Of a stretch of 64,000 nt of DNA, positions 27,854-37,569 are shown in pieces. The translations under genes were made by a program, and so were the position numbers. Source of the DNA: Bacteroidales bacterium (lineage in GTDB: Bacteria; Bacteroidota; Bacteroidia; Bacteroidales; UBA932). Location: the NCBI GenBank assembly GCA_017429475.1, contig JAFROX010000009.1:291543-355542 (forward strand), read 5' to 3'. The notes under the pieces are model-generated. The model was not told the origin of the DNA and made no database searches. It saw only the letters and a program-made list of their open reading frames with translations. How positions within the stretch are numbered: the first letter of the stretch is position 1; each line of letters starts with the position of its first letter.

Positions 27854-29009
27854 ATTCTGACTCTATGATGACTTTGGTATCTTCAGACGCCTCCACCCTG
27901 CCTATGGTGCGGGCTTCGATGCCATATTTCGCACTGATGGCGGCAAGGTCTCCGGCGATGGCTTCGGGGACATAGAGTTCAAGCCTGTGGCCCATATTGA
28001 ACACTTTGTACATTTCATCCCACGGAGTTCCGCTTTCCTGCTGTATGGCACGGAACAGAGGAGGCACCGGGAACATATTGTCCTTGATGACCGTGAGTCC
28101 GTCCACGAAATGAAGCACCTTGGTCTGGGCGCCGCCCGAGCAGTGGATCATTCCGTGTATGTCGCGACGGTGAGTTGCAAGCATCTCTTTCACTACCGGA
28201 GCATAGGTGCGGGTCGGAGAAAGGACGAGCTTTCCATAGGTCACGCCTGTCTCTGGCTCGATTTCGGTCAGCGAGCGGCTTCCGCAGTATACAAATTCAG
28301 AAGGTGTATGTGCATCGTAGCTGTCGGGATACTTCTCCGCGAGGTATTTTCCGAACACGTCGTGACGGGCGCTGGTAAGGCCGTTGCTGCCCATACCGCC
28401 GTTGTAACTGTCCTCATACACAGCCTGTCCATAGCTTGCAAGTGCCACTATCACATCGCCTGCGGCTATGTTGGCATTGTCTATGACATCAGCCCTTCGC
28501 ATACGGGCGACCACCGTGCTGTCGACGATTATGGTGCGCACCAAGTCGCCTACATCTGCTGTTTCACCGCCGGTCAGGACCATGTCGATGCCGTACTCGC
28601 GCATCTTTTCCATAAAGGAAACAGAGCCTGATATCACCGCTGAGATCACTTTGCCGGGAATCAGGTTCTTGTTGCGTCCTATTGTGGAAGAAAGGAGTAT
28701 GTTGTCGGTCGCTCCTACGCACAGCAGGTCGTCGGTGTTCATCACTATCGCATCCTGCGCGATACCGGCCCAGACATCCATATCTCCGGTTTCCTTCCAA
28801 TAGAGATATGCCAGAGAACTCTTGGTACCCGCTCCGTCGGCGTGCATCACCACGCACCAGTCGGGATCGCCTCCCAGGTAGTCCGGCTCAATTTTGCAGA
28901 AAGCCTTCGGATACAACCCTTTGTCGAGCTTGGAAATGGCCTTGTGCACATCTTCTTTCGAAGAGGACACGCCCCTTTGTGCATATCTGTTCGCTTCGGT
29001 GTCTTTCAT
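27828..29009 (-). CDS. purM: Phosphoribosylformylglycinamidine cyclo-ligase (AIR synthase)
   Basis: 393 residues, longer than the 345 of E. coli PurM but usual for Bacteroidota. PurM closes the imidazole ring of aminoimidazole ribotide using ATP. Visible motifs are VVMHADGAGTKSSLAYLY, MNTDDLLCVGA with acidic residues for the nucleotide, VLTGGETADVGDLV and GMIHCSGGAQTKVLHFVDG. The ATG at 29009 follows a TAAATTTG element by only four bases. First gene of a four-gene run (purM, lipoprotein, exonuclease, 7TM-HD). Confidence 0.95.
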   Translation of the reverse strand: MKDTEANRYAQRGVSSSKEDVHKAISKLDKGLYPKAFCKIEPDYLGGDPDWCVVMHADGAGTKSSLAYLYWKETGDMDVWAGIAQDAIVMNTDDLLCVGATDNILLSSTIGRNKNLIPGKVISAVISGSVSFMEKMREYGIDMVLTGGETADVGDLVRTIIVDSTVVARMRRADVIDNANIAAGDVIVALASYGQAVYEDSYNGGMGSNGLTSARHDVFGKYLAEKYPDSYDAHTPSEFVYCGSRSLTEIEPETGVTYGKLVLSPTRTYAPVVKEMLATHRRDIHGMIHCSGGAQTKVLHFVDGLTVIKDNMFPVPPLFRAIQQESGTPWDEMYKVFNMGHRLELYVPEAIAGDLAAISAKYGIEARTIGRVEASEDTKVIIESEYGKFTYRK

Positions 29010-29013
29010 ACCG

Positions 29014-29021
29014 CAAATTTA
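29014..29021 (-). promoter_or_regulatory. -7 element of purM
   Basis: TAAATTTG on the minus strand, ending four bases before the purM ATG, which predicts a leaderless mRNA. The region expected to hold the -33 element falls inside the left arm of the 163-base palindrome. Confidence 0.55.
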
Positions 29022-29022
29022 C

Positions 29023-29185
29023 GAATCTGTTTTGAAATAATTAACTTCAATATCTAATATCTATTCCCGTGCTTTTACGCGGTTATCTCGGTTACATAGT
29101 ACCCGACTATGCGCCCTCGACAACCACAAAAAATCATCAGGAATATATTCTTATCTATTCTCGCGAATCATTTCAAAACAGATTC
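29023..29185. repeat. 163-base imperfect palindrome, candidate MITE or cruciform
   Basis: Outer arms 29023-29042 (beginning GAATCTG) and 29166-29185 are inverted copies matching at 19 of 20 bases. The similarity continues inward: aligning the whole left half with the reverse complement of the right half by eye gives about 57 identities in 78 pairs, ending in a perfect hairpin CATAGT-ACCCG-ACTATG (29095-29111) at the centre. It fills most of the purM/aminotransferase intergenic region. Neither arm contains TAnnTTTG. No clear target duplication is seen at the ends. A transposon-derived miniature element, a paired operator or a structural element are possible. Confidence 0.75.
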
Positions 29186-29208
29186 CGTCATTTTTTACTT
29201 CTTTTTTG

Positions 29209-29216
29209 TACTTTTG
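29209..29216 (+). promoter_or_regulatory. -7 element of the aminotransferase gene
   Basis: TACTTTTG matches TAnnTTTG and lies 31 bases before the ATG at 29248. It is 23 bases beyond the right arm of the 163-base palindrome. No TTTG at the -33 position. Confidence 0.5.
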
Positions 29217-29247
29217 CGCAATCTCGAACACTCGAATTACAAAGACA

Positions 29248-30447
29248 ATGCTTACAGTATCAAACCAAGCCCTGAACCTCCCCGTATCAGCCATCAGAAG
29301 ACTGATCCCTTACGCTGACGCAGCCACCGAGCGCGGCATCAAAGTGTATCACCTCAACATGGGGCAGCCTGACGTCGATTCGTCTCCTCAGGCTCTGGCC
29401 GCAGTCAAGGAAAACCAGATGCACGTTCTGGGATACACCAACTCAGCCGGCGACAAGGCATTGAGGGAAGGCATGGTCAAGTATTATGAACATCTCGGCA
29501 TCGAGCTGACCACCGACTGCATCATCGCCACCCACGGCGGAAGCGAAGCGCTCCAGATCGCAATCGCCGCAACCTGCGACCCCGAGGATGAACTGATAGT
29601 GTTCGAACCCTTCTACACCAACTACAACACCTTCGCCGTCCAGAACAATGTCATCCTGCGTCCCATCACCACCCACATCGAAGACGGATTCAAACTTCCC
29701 GAGATGTCGGAGATTGAGAAGCATATCACCAAGAAGACCAAAGGCATCCTGTTCTGCAACCCCAACAACCCCACAGGCTGCCTCTACAGCCGCGAGGATA
29801 TCGAGAAGATCGGCCAGATCGCGAAGAAACACGAACTCTTCATCTATTCCGACGAGGTATACCGCGAATTCTGCTACACAGACGATCCCCACTTCTCTGC
29901 CCTTCAGCTCGAAGGTCTTGAAGAGAACGTGATCCTGCTCGACTCCGTTTCCAAGAGATACAGCCTCTGCGGCGCACGCATCGGATTCGTCGTTTCAAGG
30001 AATCTCGAGGTAATGAAATATGTGCTCCGCTACGCCCAGGCCCGCCTGTGCGTTTCCACTTATGGCCAGATAGCTTCCGTGGGCGCTCTCGACACTCCGA
30101 AGTCATACTTCAGCAAGGTCCGCAAGGAATACATCCACCGCCGCGACATTCTGCTCGAAGAGGTATCGAAGATGGAAGGTGTCATCTGCCCCGTTCCGAA
30201 CGGTGCTTTCTATGCCGCAGCCGAGCTGCCGGTCGACGATGCCGAAAGGTTCGCCATCTGGCTTCTGAACGATTTCAACATCGACGGCAAGACCGTCCAG
30301 GTGACTCCGATGGCCGGTTTCTACGCGACCAAGGGTATGGGCAAGAGGCAGGTGCGCCTGGCTTACGTACTCAAGGAGCCGGATCTGCGCGAAGCTTGCC
30401 GCTGCCTGAAAGCCGGCCTCGAGGCTTATCCCCATCGCTTGTCATAA
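29248..30447 (+). CDS. PLP-dependent aspartate-type aminotransferase
   Basis: 399 residues from the ATG at 29248; an upstream in-frame ATG at 29206 starts before the promoter element and was rejected. Fold-type I, class I aminotransferase: NPNNPTG with the cofactor Asn, YSDEVYREF with the pyridine-ring Asp and Tyr, and SVSKRYSLCGARIGF with the Schiff-base Lys. The closest named relatives are aspartate aminotransferases of the AspB group; the amino-acid substrate cannot be fixed from these motifs. Ends before a strong terminator, so it is monocistronic. Confidence 0.92.
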   Translation: MLTVSNQALNLPVSAIRRLIPYADAATERGIKVYHLNMGQPDVDSSPQALAAVKENQMHVLGYTNSAGDKALREGMVKYYEHLGIELTTDCIIATHGGSEALQIAIAATCDPEDELIVFEPFYTNYNTFAVQNNVILRPITTHIEDGFKLPEMSEIEKHITKKTKGILFCNPNNPTGCLYSREDIEKIGQIAKKHELFIYSDEVYREFCYTDDPHFSALQLEGLEENVILLDSVSKRYSLCGARIGFVVSRNLEVMKYVLRYAQARLCVSTYGQIASVGALDTPKSYFSKVRKEYIHRRDILLEEVSKMEGVICPVPNGAFYAAAELPVDDAERFAIWLLNDFNIDGKTVQVTPMAGFYATKGMGKRQVRLAYVLKEPDLREACRCLKAGLEAYPHRLS

Positions 30448-30467
30448 GTGATCTGTAACAAGACTGG

Positions 30468-30510
30468 AACCCCGGCAATCCGATAGGAATGCCGGGGTTT
30501 CGTTTTGTTT
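30468..30510 (+). terminator. Terminator of the aminotransferase gene
   Basis: AACCCCGGCA (30468-30477), a 12-base loop and TGCCGGGGTT (30490-30499), followed by a T-rich run to 30510. Only the plus strand has the T-run, so it acts for the aminotransferase. Confidence 0.88.
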
Positions 30511-30518
30511 AAGGTTTG

Positions 30519-32615
30519 CTACCTTCCACCTGGGCCGCCAGGACCTCCACCTCCGGGACCGCCGATGCCGGGACCTCCGCCGAAACCTCCGTTTCCTCCT
30601 GTATAACCAGAGATTGCGACTGATGTGCCGCCTGTGATGCCGGCCGTTGCCCATATGCCGTTGCATTCGGTTTCACCACTCACGCTTACGCCCTTGTATC
30701 CACTTGATAGAGAAGGTGCCGACACGATGAAACTTGAGATGCCGGCCGGAGCCTTGAACGCTGCGATGAAGGCTTTGCCGTCAAAGAGTGCATTCCAGGC
30801 ATTCGCAGTACCGCTCATGCTGTACACGCTCTGAGTGGCGGAATAACCGTTTTCCAGACCACCGTATGCCACTACTGTAGCGCCATTGTTGATATAGAGT
30901 TTCTTCCCTTCCTCAGTATTGGCATCAATAGCCACCTCGGCCCCGCCACAGGTACAGATCGCCATCAAATAGCCACCGTTCAATATTGTGTTGCCGTTGG
31001 AGTCCATTGCATCGTTTCCGGCAGAATATGCGTAGACATAGCCGCCGTTCACGGTAAGGTCGCCCTGGCAGTTGATGGCATCTTCGGCAGTCGACGAAAC
31101 ATATGTCTGGCCGCCTTCAAAAGTAAGGTCACCTTTAACCTCAAGACCTTCGCCATAAGTGCTGTTGACGATGACTGTGCCTCCGCTGATGCGAAGTTTT
31201 CCCGCATATCCCGTCACGGTTGCCCGGTCCCCGCTGCCTGTCTTTGTCACCCAGCCGATCTTGATTCCCTTGGCCGACACGTCGTTAGATTCACGTCCGG
31301 TGGTCGTCACAGTCAGGGTACCGCCTGAGATGTAACTGTCAGAAAGGGTGTGGTTTTCTGCATCAAAATCATAGCTGCCGGCATTGATGCCTTTACCGCC
31401 GTCACCTGTGTTCCTGATTGTGAGCGCGCCACCGGTCATAGCGAAATAGTTGTCCGCCTTGATGCCTGCCGTGCCGGAATATTCGGCGTCTTCATCGTCA
31501 TATGCCACTCCGCCGCTGACCGTTACCATATGGGTGCCGCCTTCCACAAGCACATAATCGTCCGTGCTGATTCCTTTCTTCAACGCAGCTTCTGTAGAAA
31601 TCACCAGCGCTCCGCTTGTCAGCTGCACATAGTCCTTGCCACTGAGTCCGTGGCCGGCGGAACTTCCTGAACTGACCTTGATTGTGGGGCTGTCCATCAG
31701 ACGGATGTAATCGTCGGTGGCAATTCCGGCCTTGCCCTGGGCATTGAGGGCATTGACGGTGAGCAGTCCGCTGCCGCTGAAAATGAGCTGGGCTTCGCTG
31801 AACAGAACTGCCTTCAAATCTTCCTCTCCTACCTGAGCATAGGCTGCCGCCGCACCGTCGGAGAGGGTATTGGTTCCATTGACTACGATGAAAGTGCGTT
31901 TCTTGTTCTGGTTGTTGAGCGCAGCTCCGTCAGGGTTGGTGATGCTGACACCATTCAGCACGATGGCCTGTTTCTTCGCCCCATATACCTTGAAAAATCC
32001 GTTGGAAGTGGAGCCGGTGAGTTCATATATGAGCACTTCTCCGCCAGTATTGTTGACGGTGACTTTATTACCGTCCACGCTCACGTAGCCATAGCTGTCA
32101 CCTGTGACAGCAGCGTCTCCATTGTCTGAAAAGGCAATCTTTATCCTGCCTTTGAATGTGGTATTCGAAATGTCATCTTCGGACTCGCTGTCACCAGTCG
32201 AGGAGAAAGTCAGCGATTCGTCGTCAGACTCACTGCCGGAAGCACTCAGTACCGTCAGCATATATGAAGCTATGGATGCCGAATATGAGCCGTCGGCCTC
32301 GGAACTGGCAGAGATCATTGTTGTGCCTTTGCCGACAAGGGCTATTGAGCCGTTGGAACTGACAGTTGCAACTGCAGGATTGGAAGAAGTGTACGTAACA
32401 CCCACTTTGAATTTATTCACCAGTGTGGGGAAGGTGTTTTCTGCGCCGATGGTCGCCTCAAAGGAATCGTTGCTCCAGGCAAGGGCAGGATCGGTAAGTT
32501 CCGAAACGAGCTGGTCTCCTCCAAAGAATCCGCCTGGTTTGAACGGGAAATCTTCATCCGAGCAAGCTACCGCCACCAGCGCCATCGTTACAATCAGATA
32601 TATTATTTTTCTCAT
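30519..32615 (-). CDS. Carbohydrate-binding (Cthe_2159-like) lipoprotein with Ig-like domain
   Basis: 698 residues from the ATG at 32615. MRKIIYLIVTMALVAVAC is a lipoprotein signal. Residues about 60-135 resemble a bacterial Ig-like (BIG2) domain: ASSEADGSYSASIASYMLTV. From about 165 to 600 the repetitive pattern of GISTDDYVLVEGG, GIKADNYFAMTGG and AEDAINCQGDLTVNGG builds a right-handed beta helix as in the Cthe_2159 carbohydrate-binding family (PF14262). The C-terminus is a Gly/Pro tail of about 25 residues. It is probably surface exposed and binds polysaccharide; enzymatic activity is unproven. Divergent from a kinase/LytTR pair, which likely controls it. Confidence 0.85.
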   Translation of the reverse strand: MRKIIYLIVTMALVAVACSDEDFPFKPGGFFGGDQLVSELTDPALAWSNDSFEATIGAENTFPTLVNKFKVGVTYTSSNPAVATVSSNGSIALVGKGTTMISASSEADGSYSASIASYMLTVLSASGSESDDESLTFSSTGDSESEDDISNTTFKGRIKIAFSDNGDAAVTGDSYGYVSVDGNKVTVNNTGGEVLIYELTGSTSNGFFKVYGAKKQAIVLNGVSITNPDGAALNNQNKKRTFIVVNGTNTLSDGAAAAYAQVGEEDLKAVLFSEAQLIFSGSGLLTVNALNAQGKAGIATDDYIRLMDSPTIKVSSGSSAGHGLSGKDYVQLTSGALVISTEAALKKGISTDDYVLVEGGTHMVTVSGGVAYDDEDAEYSGTAGIKADNYFAMTGGALTIRNTGDGGKGINAGSYDFDAENHTLSDSYISGGTLTVTTTGRESNDVSAKGIKIGWVTKTGSGDRATVTGYAGKLRISGGTVIVNSTYGEGLEVKGDLTFEGGQTYVSSTAEDAINCQGDLTVNGGYVYAYSAGNDAMDSNGNTILNGGYLMAICTCGGAEVAIDANTEEGKKLYINNGATVVAYGGLENGYSATQSVYSMSGTANAWNALFDGKAFIAAFKAPAGISSFIVSAPSLSSGYKGVSVSGETECNGIWATAGITGGTSVAISGYTGGNGGFGGGPGIGGPGGGGPGGPGGR

Positions 32616-32689
32616 AACACGTAAGGTTTTAGTATTTATGGATTGGCAAAAATCAATAATCAATCCAAAAAATGGCTGTCCGGCAAGTA

Positions 32690-32723
32690 TTCAGCGAACG
32701 CCGCCATTTCTTCAGCAAACGCC
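32690..32723. promoter_or_regulatory. Direct repeat, candidate LytTR operator
   Basis: TTCAGCGAACGCC (32690-32702) and TTCAGCAAACGCC (32711-32723) match at 12 of 13 bases and start 21 bases apart, two helical turns. On the minus strand each contains CGTTNG, close to the core of LytTR binding sites. It lies 24 bases upstream of the kinase -7 element and about 75 bases upstream of the lipoprotein start. Confidence 0.55.
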
Positions 32724-32746
32724 CCGGTTATTGACAAAAAAGGATG

Positions 32747-32754
32747 TAATTTTG
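32747..32754 (+). promoter_or_regulatory. -7 element of the kinase operon
   Basis: TAATTTTG, 15 bases before the kinase ATG, with no -33 element at the right distance. This is what would be expected of an activator-dependent promoter. On the other strand the best candidate for the lipoprotein is GATTTTTG (32647-32654), one mismatch from consensus. Confidence 0.5.
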
Positions 32755-32769
32755 TAAAAAGAATCACGG

Positions 32770-33729
32770 ATGAAGACATTTCTTCCTTTTCTGCTTCTGG
32801 TTCTCATTCATCATTTCCTCCTGGCACCGCTCATCAGGAAGAGACTTCCGTTGTACATTGGCCTGACTGCAGCGCTGCTCGTTGCATTCGGCATATGGTG
32901 CTTTTCTCCGGGAAACAATCCCGGAGGCCCTCCTCCAGAGTTTCAGAGCGGAATGGCTCCTCCTCCGCGCGGATTAGGTGAAGGCGGTCCTCAAGACCGG
33001 GGGCACCCACGCCCTATGCGTCCGGAAATGATGAGGCTTATTATGGGAGTTCTTCTCGTCGGCGTGGACCTTGGTACCTACTTCTATGTTGAATCCAGAC
33101 GCAAGGAAAGGAGGATGAAAGAGTTGCAGGCGGAGAATCTCAGCCAGCAGCTGGAATCCCTGAAGTACCAGATCAATCCGCATTTCTTTATGAACACGCT
33201 CAACAACATCCACGCGCTTGTTGACATCGATCCGGAAAAAGCTAAGGAAAGCATCGAAGTGTTTTCCAAGATGATGCGCATCCTCCTCTATGAAAATGAC
33301 TCTCCCACCATTTCCCTATCAAAGGAACTGGACTTCATCGAGCATTTTATCTCGCTGATGAGACTGCGCTATCCTGAGGATTCCGTAAAGATTGATACCA
33401 ACTTCCCTGGGGAACGTTCAGGTGCAGTCGTTCCTCCTCTCGTTATGGCTTCCTTCGTTGAAAATGCCTTCAAGCACGGTGTCAGCTATTCCGAAGATTC
33501 ATTCATCAGGATAAAGGTAGAAATGCAGGATGGAAAAGTCGTTTTCCGCTGCTCCAATTCTTCCCATAAGCCTGACGGCGATTCACGTCAGGGCATAGGC
33601 CTTGACAACATCCGGAAGCGTCTGGCACTTCTGTATGGTCAGTCTTACACCCTGTCCATCGACGATATGGAAGGGCAGTATGATGTACTGCTTGCCATCC
33701 CGGCCAATCCTGAAACCACACAGCAATGA
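32770..33729 (+). CDS. LytS/YesM-type sensor histidine kinase
   Basis: 319 residues. Two hydrophobic helices (about 4-20 and 27-46), a Pro/Gly-rich extracytoplasmic loop (about 48-88), a third helix (about 89-108) and a cytoplasmic coiled linker rich in Arg/Lys/Glu. The kinase has QINPHFFMNTLNN with phospho-accepting His138, then VPPLVMASFVENAFKHG (N box) and GIGLDNIRKRL (G box), the pattern of the His_kinase (PF06580) family. No separate sensory domain is visible. Its stop overlaps the regulator start (ATGA), confirming the pair. Confidence 0.93.
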   Translation: MKTFLPFLLLVLIHHFLLAPLIRKRLPLYIGLTAALLVAFGIWCFSPGNNPGGPPPEFQSGMAPPPRGLGEGGPQDRGHPRPMRPEMMRLIMGVLLVGVDLGTYFYVESRRKERRMKELQAENLSQQLESLKYQINPHFFMNTLNNIHALVDIDPEKAKESIEVFSKMMRILLYENDSPTISLSKELDFIEHFISLMRLRYPEDSVKIDTNFPGERSGAVVPPLVMASFVENAFKHGVSYSEDSFIRIKVEMQDGKVVFRCSNSSHKPDGDSRQGIGLDNIRKRLALLYGQSYTLSIDDMEGQYDVLLAIPANPETTQQ

Positions 33730-34427
33730 TCCGCGTAATTGCCATAGACGATGAGCCTTTGGCCCTGCGCCAACTGGAGATGTATATCGCCAAGGTTCCT
33801 TTTATGGAACTGACTGCCGCCTGCTGCAGTGCGGCGGATGCCGTTCCCCTTATGGAAAGTACAGACGCTGTATTTCTGGACATCAATATGCCAGACCTCA
33901 CGGGAATGGATTTCATCAAATCGCTTCCGCATCCTCCCGCCGTGGTCTTTACTACAGCATACTCGGAATATGCCGTGGAGGGGTTCAGAGTCAATGCCGT
34001 AGACTATCTTCTCAAGCCCTTCAGTTTCAACGAGTTTCTCGCATCGTGCGAAAAGCTGCAGGAACATCTTGAAATGAAAATGGCGTTAGCGACAGCAAAA
34101 GAAGATACTGTGCTGCATTTCAAGGCCGACTACAGGACAGTAAGCATAGACATCTCGAAAATAGTCTATGTGGAAGGTATGAGCGAATATATCAAGATTT
34201 ATCTGGACGATTCAGAAATGCCGGTCATTGTGCATTACAGTCTGCGACATCTTATGGAGCAACTCCCGCAAGAGCGCTTCATGCGCATACACCGGTCCTA
34301 TATCATCTCTCTCGACCGCATTGCAGACGCCTCCCACACCAATGTCCGATTGAACAACGGAAAGTCGCTCCCTGTGGGAGAAGTGTACCGTCCTGCTTTC
34401 GCGAAACTCCTTGCTTCCAGAGTGTAA
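33726..34427 (+). CDS. LytTR-family response regulator
   Basis: 233 residues. The receiver domain has IDDEPLA acidic residues, phospho-acceptor Asp52 in FLDINMPDLTGMDF, TTAYSEYAVEGF and DYLLKPFSF with the conserved Lys. The C-terminal LytTR DNA-binding domain follows: HFKADYRTVSIDISKIVYVEGM, then MRIHRSYIISLDRI and LPVGEVYRPAF. LytTR regulators bind direct repeats of about nine bases spaced by two helical turns; such a repeat lies upstream of this operon. Translationally coupled to the kinase. Confidence 0.95.
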   Translation: MIRVIAIDDEPLALRQLEMYIAKVPFMELTAACCSAADAVPLMESTDAVFLDINMPDLTGMDFIKSLPHPPAVVFTTAYSEYAVEGFRVNAVDYLLKPFSFNEFLASCEKLQEHLEMKMALATAKEDTVLHFKADYRTVSIDISKIVYVEGMSEYIKIYLDDSEMPVIVHYSLRHLMEQLPQERFMRIHRSYIISLDRIADASHTNVRLNNGKSLPVGEVYRPAFAKLLASRV

Positions 34428-34469
34428 AACACTTATATTCGCATAATAGACAACATACACCTGTCAGCC

Positions 34470-34787
34470 ATGCAATTCATTATCAAAGCCTATGATGGCG
34501 AAGGGATGCTGGAGAAACGGATTGCAATCCGTTCAAGGCATTTCGAAAGCATCGATAAGATCAGAAAGCACGTCATCTGTGCCGGGGCCATACGCGACGA
34601 GGCTGGGAATATGATAGGTTCCCTGCTCGTGATGGAGTATGGCAGCCGCGAAGAATTGGACCAGTACATCGCTAATGAACCCTATGCCCAGGAACACGTC
34701 TGGGAAAGGATTGAGATTGAACCGATGACCGTCGCCATCCTCGACGGGGAAAGGACATCGCTCTGGCCTACTGATTCTCAAGTTTAG
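34470..34787 (+). CDS. YciI-like protein
   Basis: 105 residues with the YCII fold: MQFIIKAYDGEGMLEKRIAIRSRHFE, GSLLVMEYGSREELDQYIANEPYAQEHVWERIEIEPM. The conserved His (RHF) and Asp/Tyr positions of the family are present. YciI proteins are small ferredoxin-like alpha/beta proteins of unclear, possibly enzymatic function. 42 bases after the response regulator and five bases before ogt, so it is probably cotranscribed with ogt. Confidence 0.8.
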   Translation: MQFIIKAYDGEGMLEKRIAIRSRHFESIDKIRKHVICAGAIRDEAGNMIGSLLVMEYGSREELDQYIANEPYAQEHVWERIEIEPMTVAILDGERTSLWPTDSQV

Positions 34788-34791
34788 CATT

Positions 34792-35289
34792 GTGGACTAC
34801 ATCTGGCATTACACTTCACATCTGGGTAGAATTACGCTTGCCAGCGACGGCGAGGCCCTGACCGGTCTGTGGTTTGACGGGCAGAAATTCTTCGGCGCGG
34901 GACTTGATGCCAGGAACGAAGCGAAGAGACTTCCCATATTCGATGAGACTTGCCGCTGGCTGGACATCTATTTCAGCGGTAAAGCTCCTGATTTCACGCC
35001 GGAACTGAATGTGCATACTACGCCGTTCCGAAAAGCCATCTGTGAAATCATGCTTAGCATCCCGTACGGAAAGACAATGTCATACGGAGAGATAGCCCGA
35101 CGCTACGCGAGGCAAACCGGCTTGGAGCGAATGTCAGCCCAGGCCGTGGGCAATGCTGTCTCGCACAATCCCATTTCAATCATCATTCCCTGCCACCGCG
35201 TATTGGGCTCAGACGGAAGCCTCACAGGCTATGCCGCCGGCCTCGACAGAAAACTGCTACTCTTGAAACTGGAACGATCTGCCAGATAA
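34792..35289 (+). CDS. ogt: Methylated-DNA--protein-cysteine methyltransferase
   Basis: 165 residues from a GTG at 34792, five bases after the preceding stop; no ATG gives a full N-terminus. The protein removes methyl groups from O6-methylguanine by transfer to its own Cys134 in IIPCHRVLGSDGSLTGYAAGLDRK, the diagnostic PCHRV motif. IPYGKTMSYGEIARR is the helix-turn-helix that contacts DNA, with the Arg finger following. The suicide enzyme works in the cytoplasm. It is followed by a perfect 17-base-pair terminator stem. Confidence 0.95.
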   Translation: MDYIWHYTSHLGRITLASDGEALTGLWFDGQKFFGAGLDARNEAKRLPIFDETCRWLDIYFSGKAPDFTPELNVHTTPFRKAICEIMLSIPYGKTMSYGEIARRYARQTGLERMSAQAVGNAVSHNPISIIIPCHRVLGSDGSLTGYAAGLDRKLLLLKLERSAR

Positions 35290-35323
35290 TTCGGCGGCAG
35301 CGACAGGGGGTGAGACGGTACCC

Positions 35324-35362
35324 AAAACAAAAGGACTCACGAATTGTGAGTCCTTTTGTTTT
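35324..35362. terminator. Bidirectional terminator of ogt and tRNA-Cys
   Basis: A perfect 17-base-pair stem (35324-35340 with 35346-35362) closes a five-base loop, with A-rich and T-rich ends on both sides. It serves ogt on the plus strand and tRNA-Cys on the minus strand. Confidence 0.92.
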
Positions 35363-35363
35363 G

Positions 35364-35434
35364 AGGTACCAAGCAGAATCGAACTGCTGTACCTGGTTTT
35401 GCAGACCAGTGCCTAACCACTCGGCCATGGTACC
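35364..35434 (-). tRNA. tRNA-Cys (anticodon GCA)
   Basis: 71 bases. The acceptor stem GGTACCA pairs with TGGTACC; the anticodon stem-loop CTGGT-CTGCAAA-ACCAG carries GCA, and the T arm GCAG-TTCGATT-CTGC is normal. Discriminator base is T (U), as expected of tRNA-Cys. The CCA end is not encoded. Its own promoter lies 14 bases upstream and a terminator directly downstream. Confidence 0.95.
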
Positions 35435-35448
35435 AAGGCTTGGGAATG

Positions 35449-35478
35449 CAAAGTTATAACTAATTTCCCAATTTCAAA
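35449..35478 (-). promoter_or_regulatory. Promoter of tRNA-Cys
   Basis: Minus strand TTTG (35475-35478), an 18-base spacer and TAACTTTG (35449-35456), 14 bases before the mature tRNA. It lies in the gap behind the gyrB stop. Confidence 0.7.
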
Positions 35479-35479
35479 A

Positions 35480-37511
<2,032 letters not shown>

Positions 37512-37569
37512 CGATTTTCGGTGAGAAAGAAATCAACAAAATAGAGTTAAAAACTGCCGCCGAAGCATC

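Noticed and set aside
29023-29185. Invertible phase-variation promoter
   Set aside because: The inner region has no TAnnTTTG on either strand and the segment is nearly palindromic, so inversion would change little. Both -7 elements lie outside the arms.
32770-34427. Hybrid two-component system controlling a polysaccharide-utilisation locus
   Set aside because: The kinase is LytS-type and the regulator LytTR; no SusC/SusD pair or AraC-type fusion is present.
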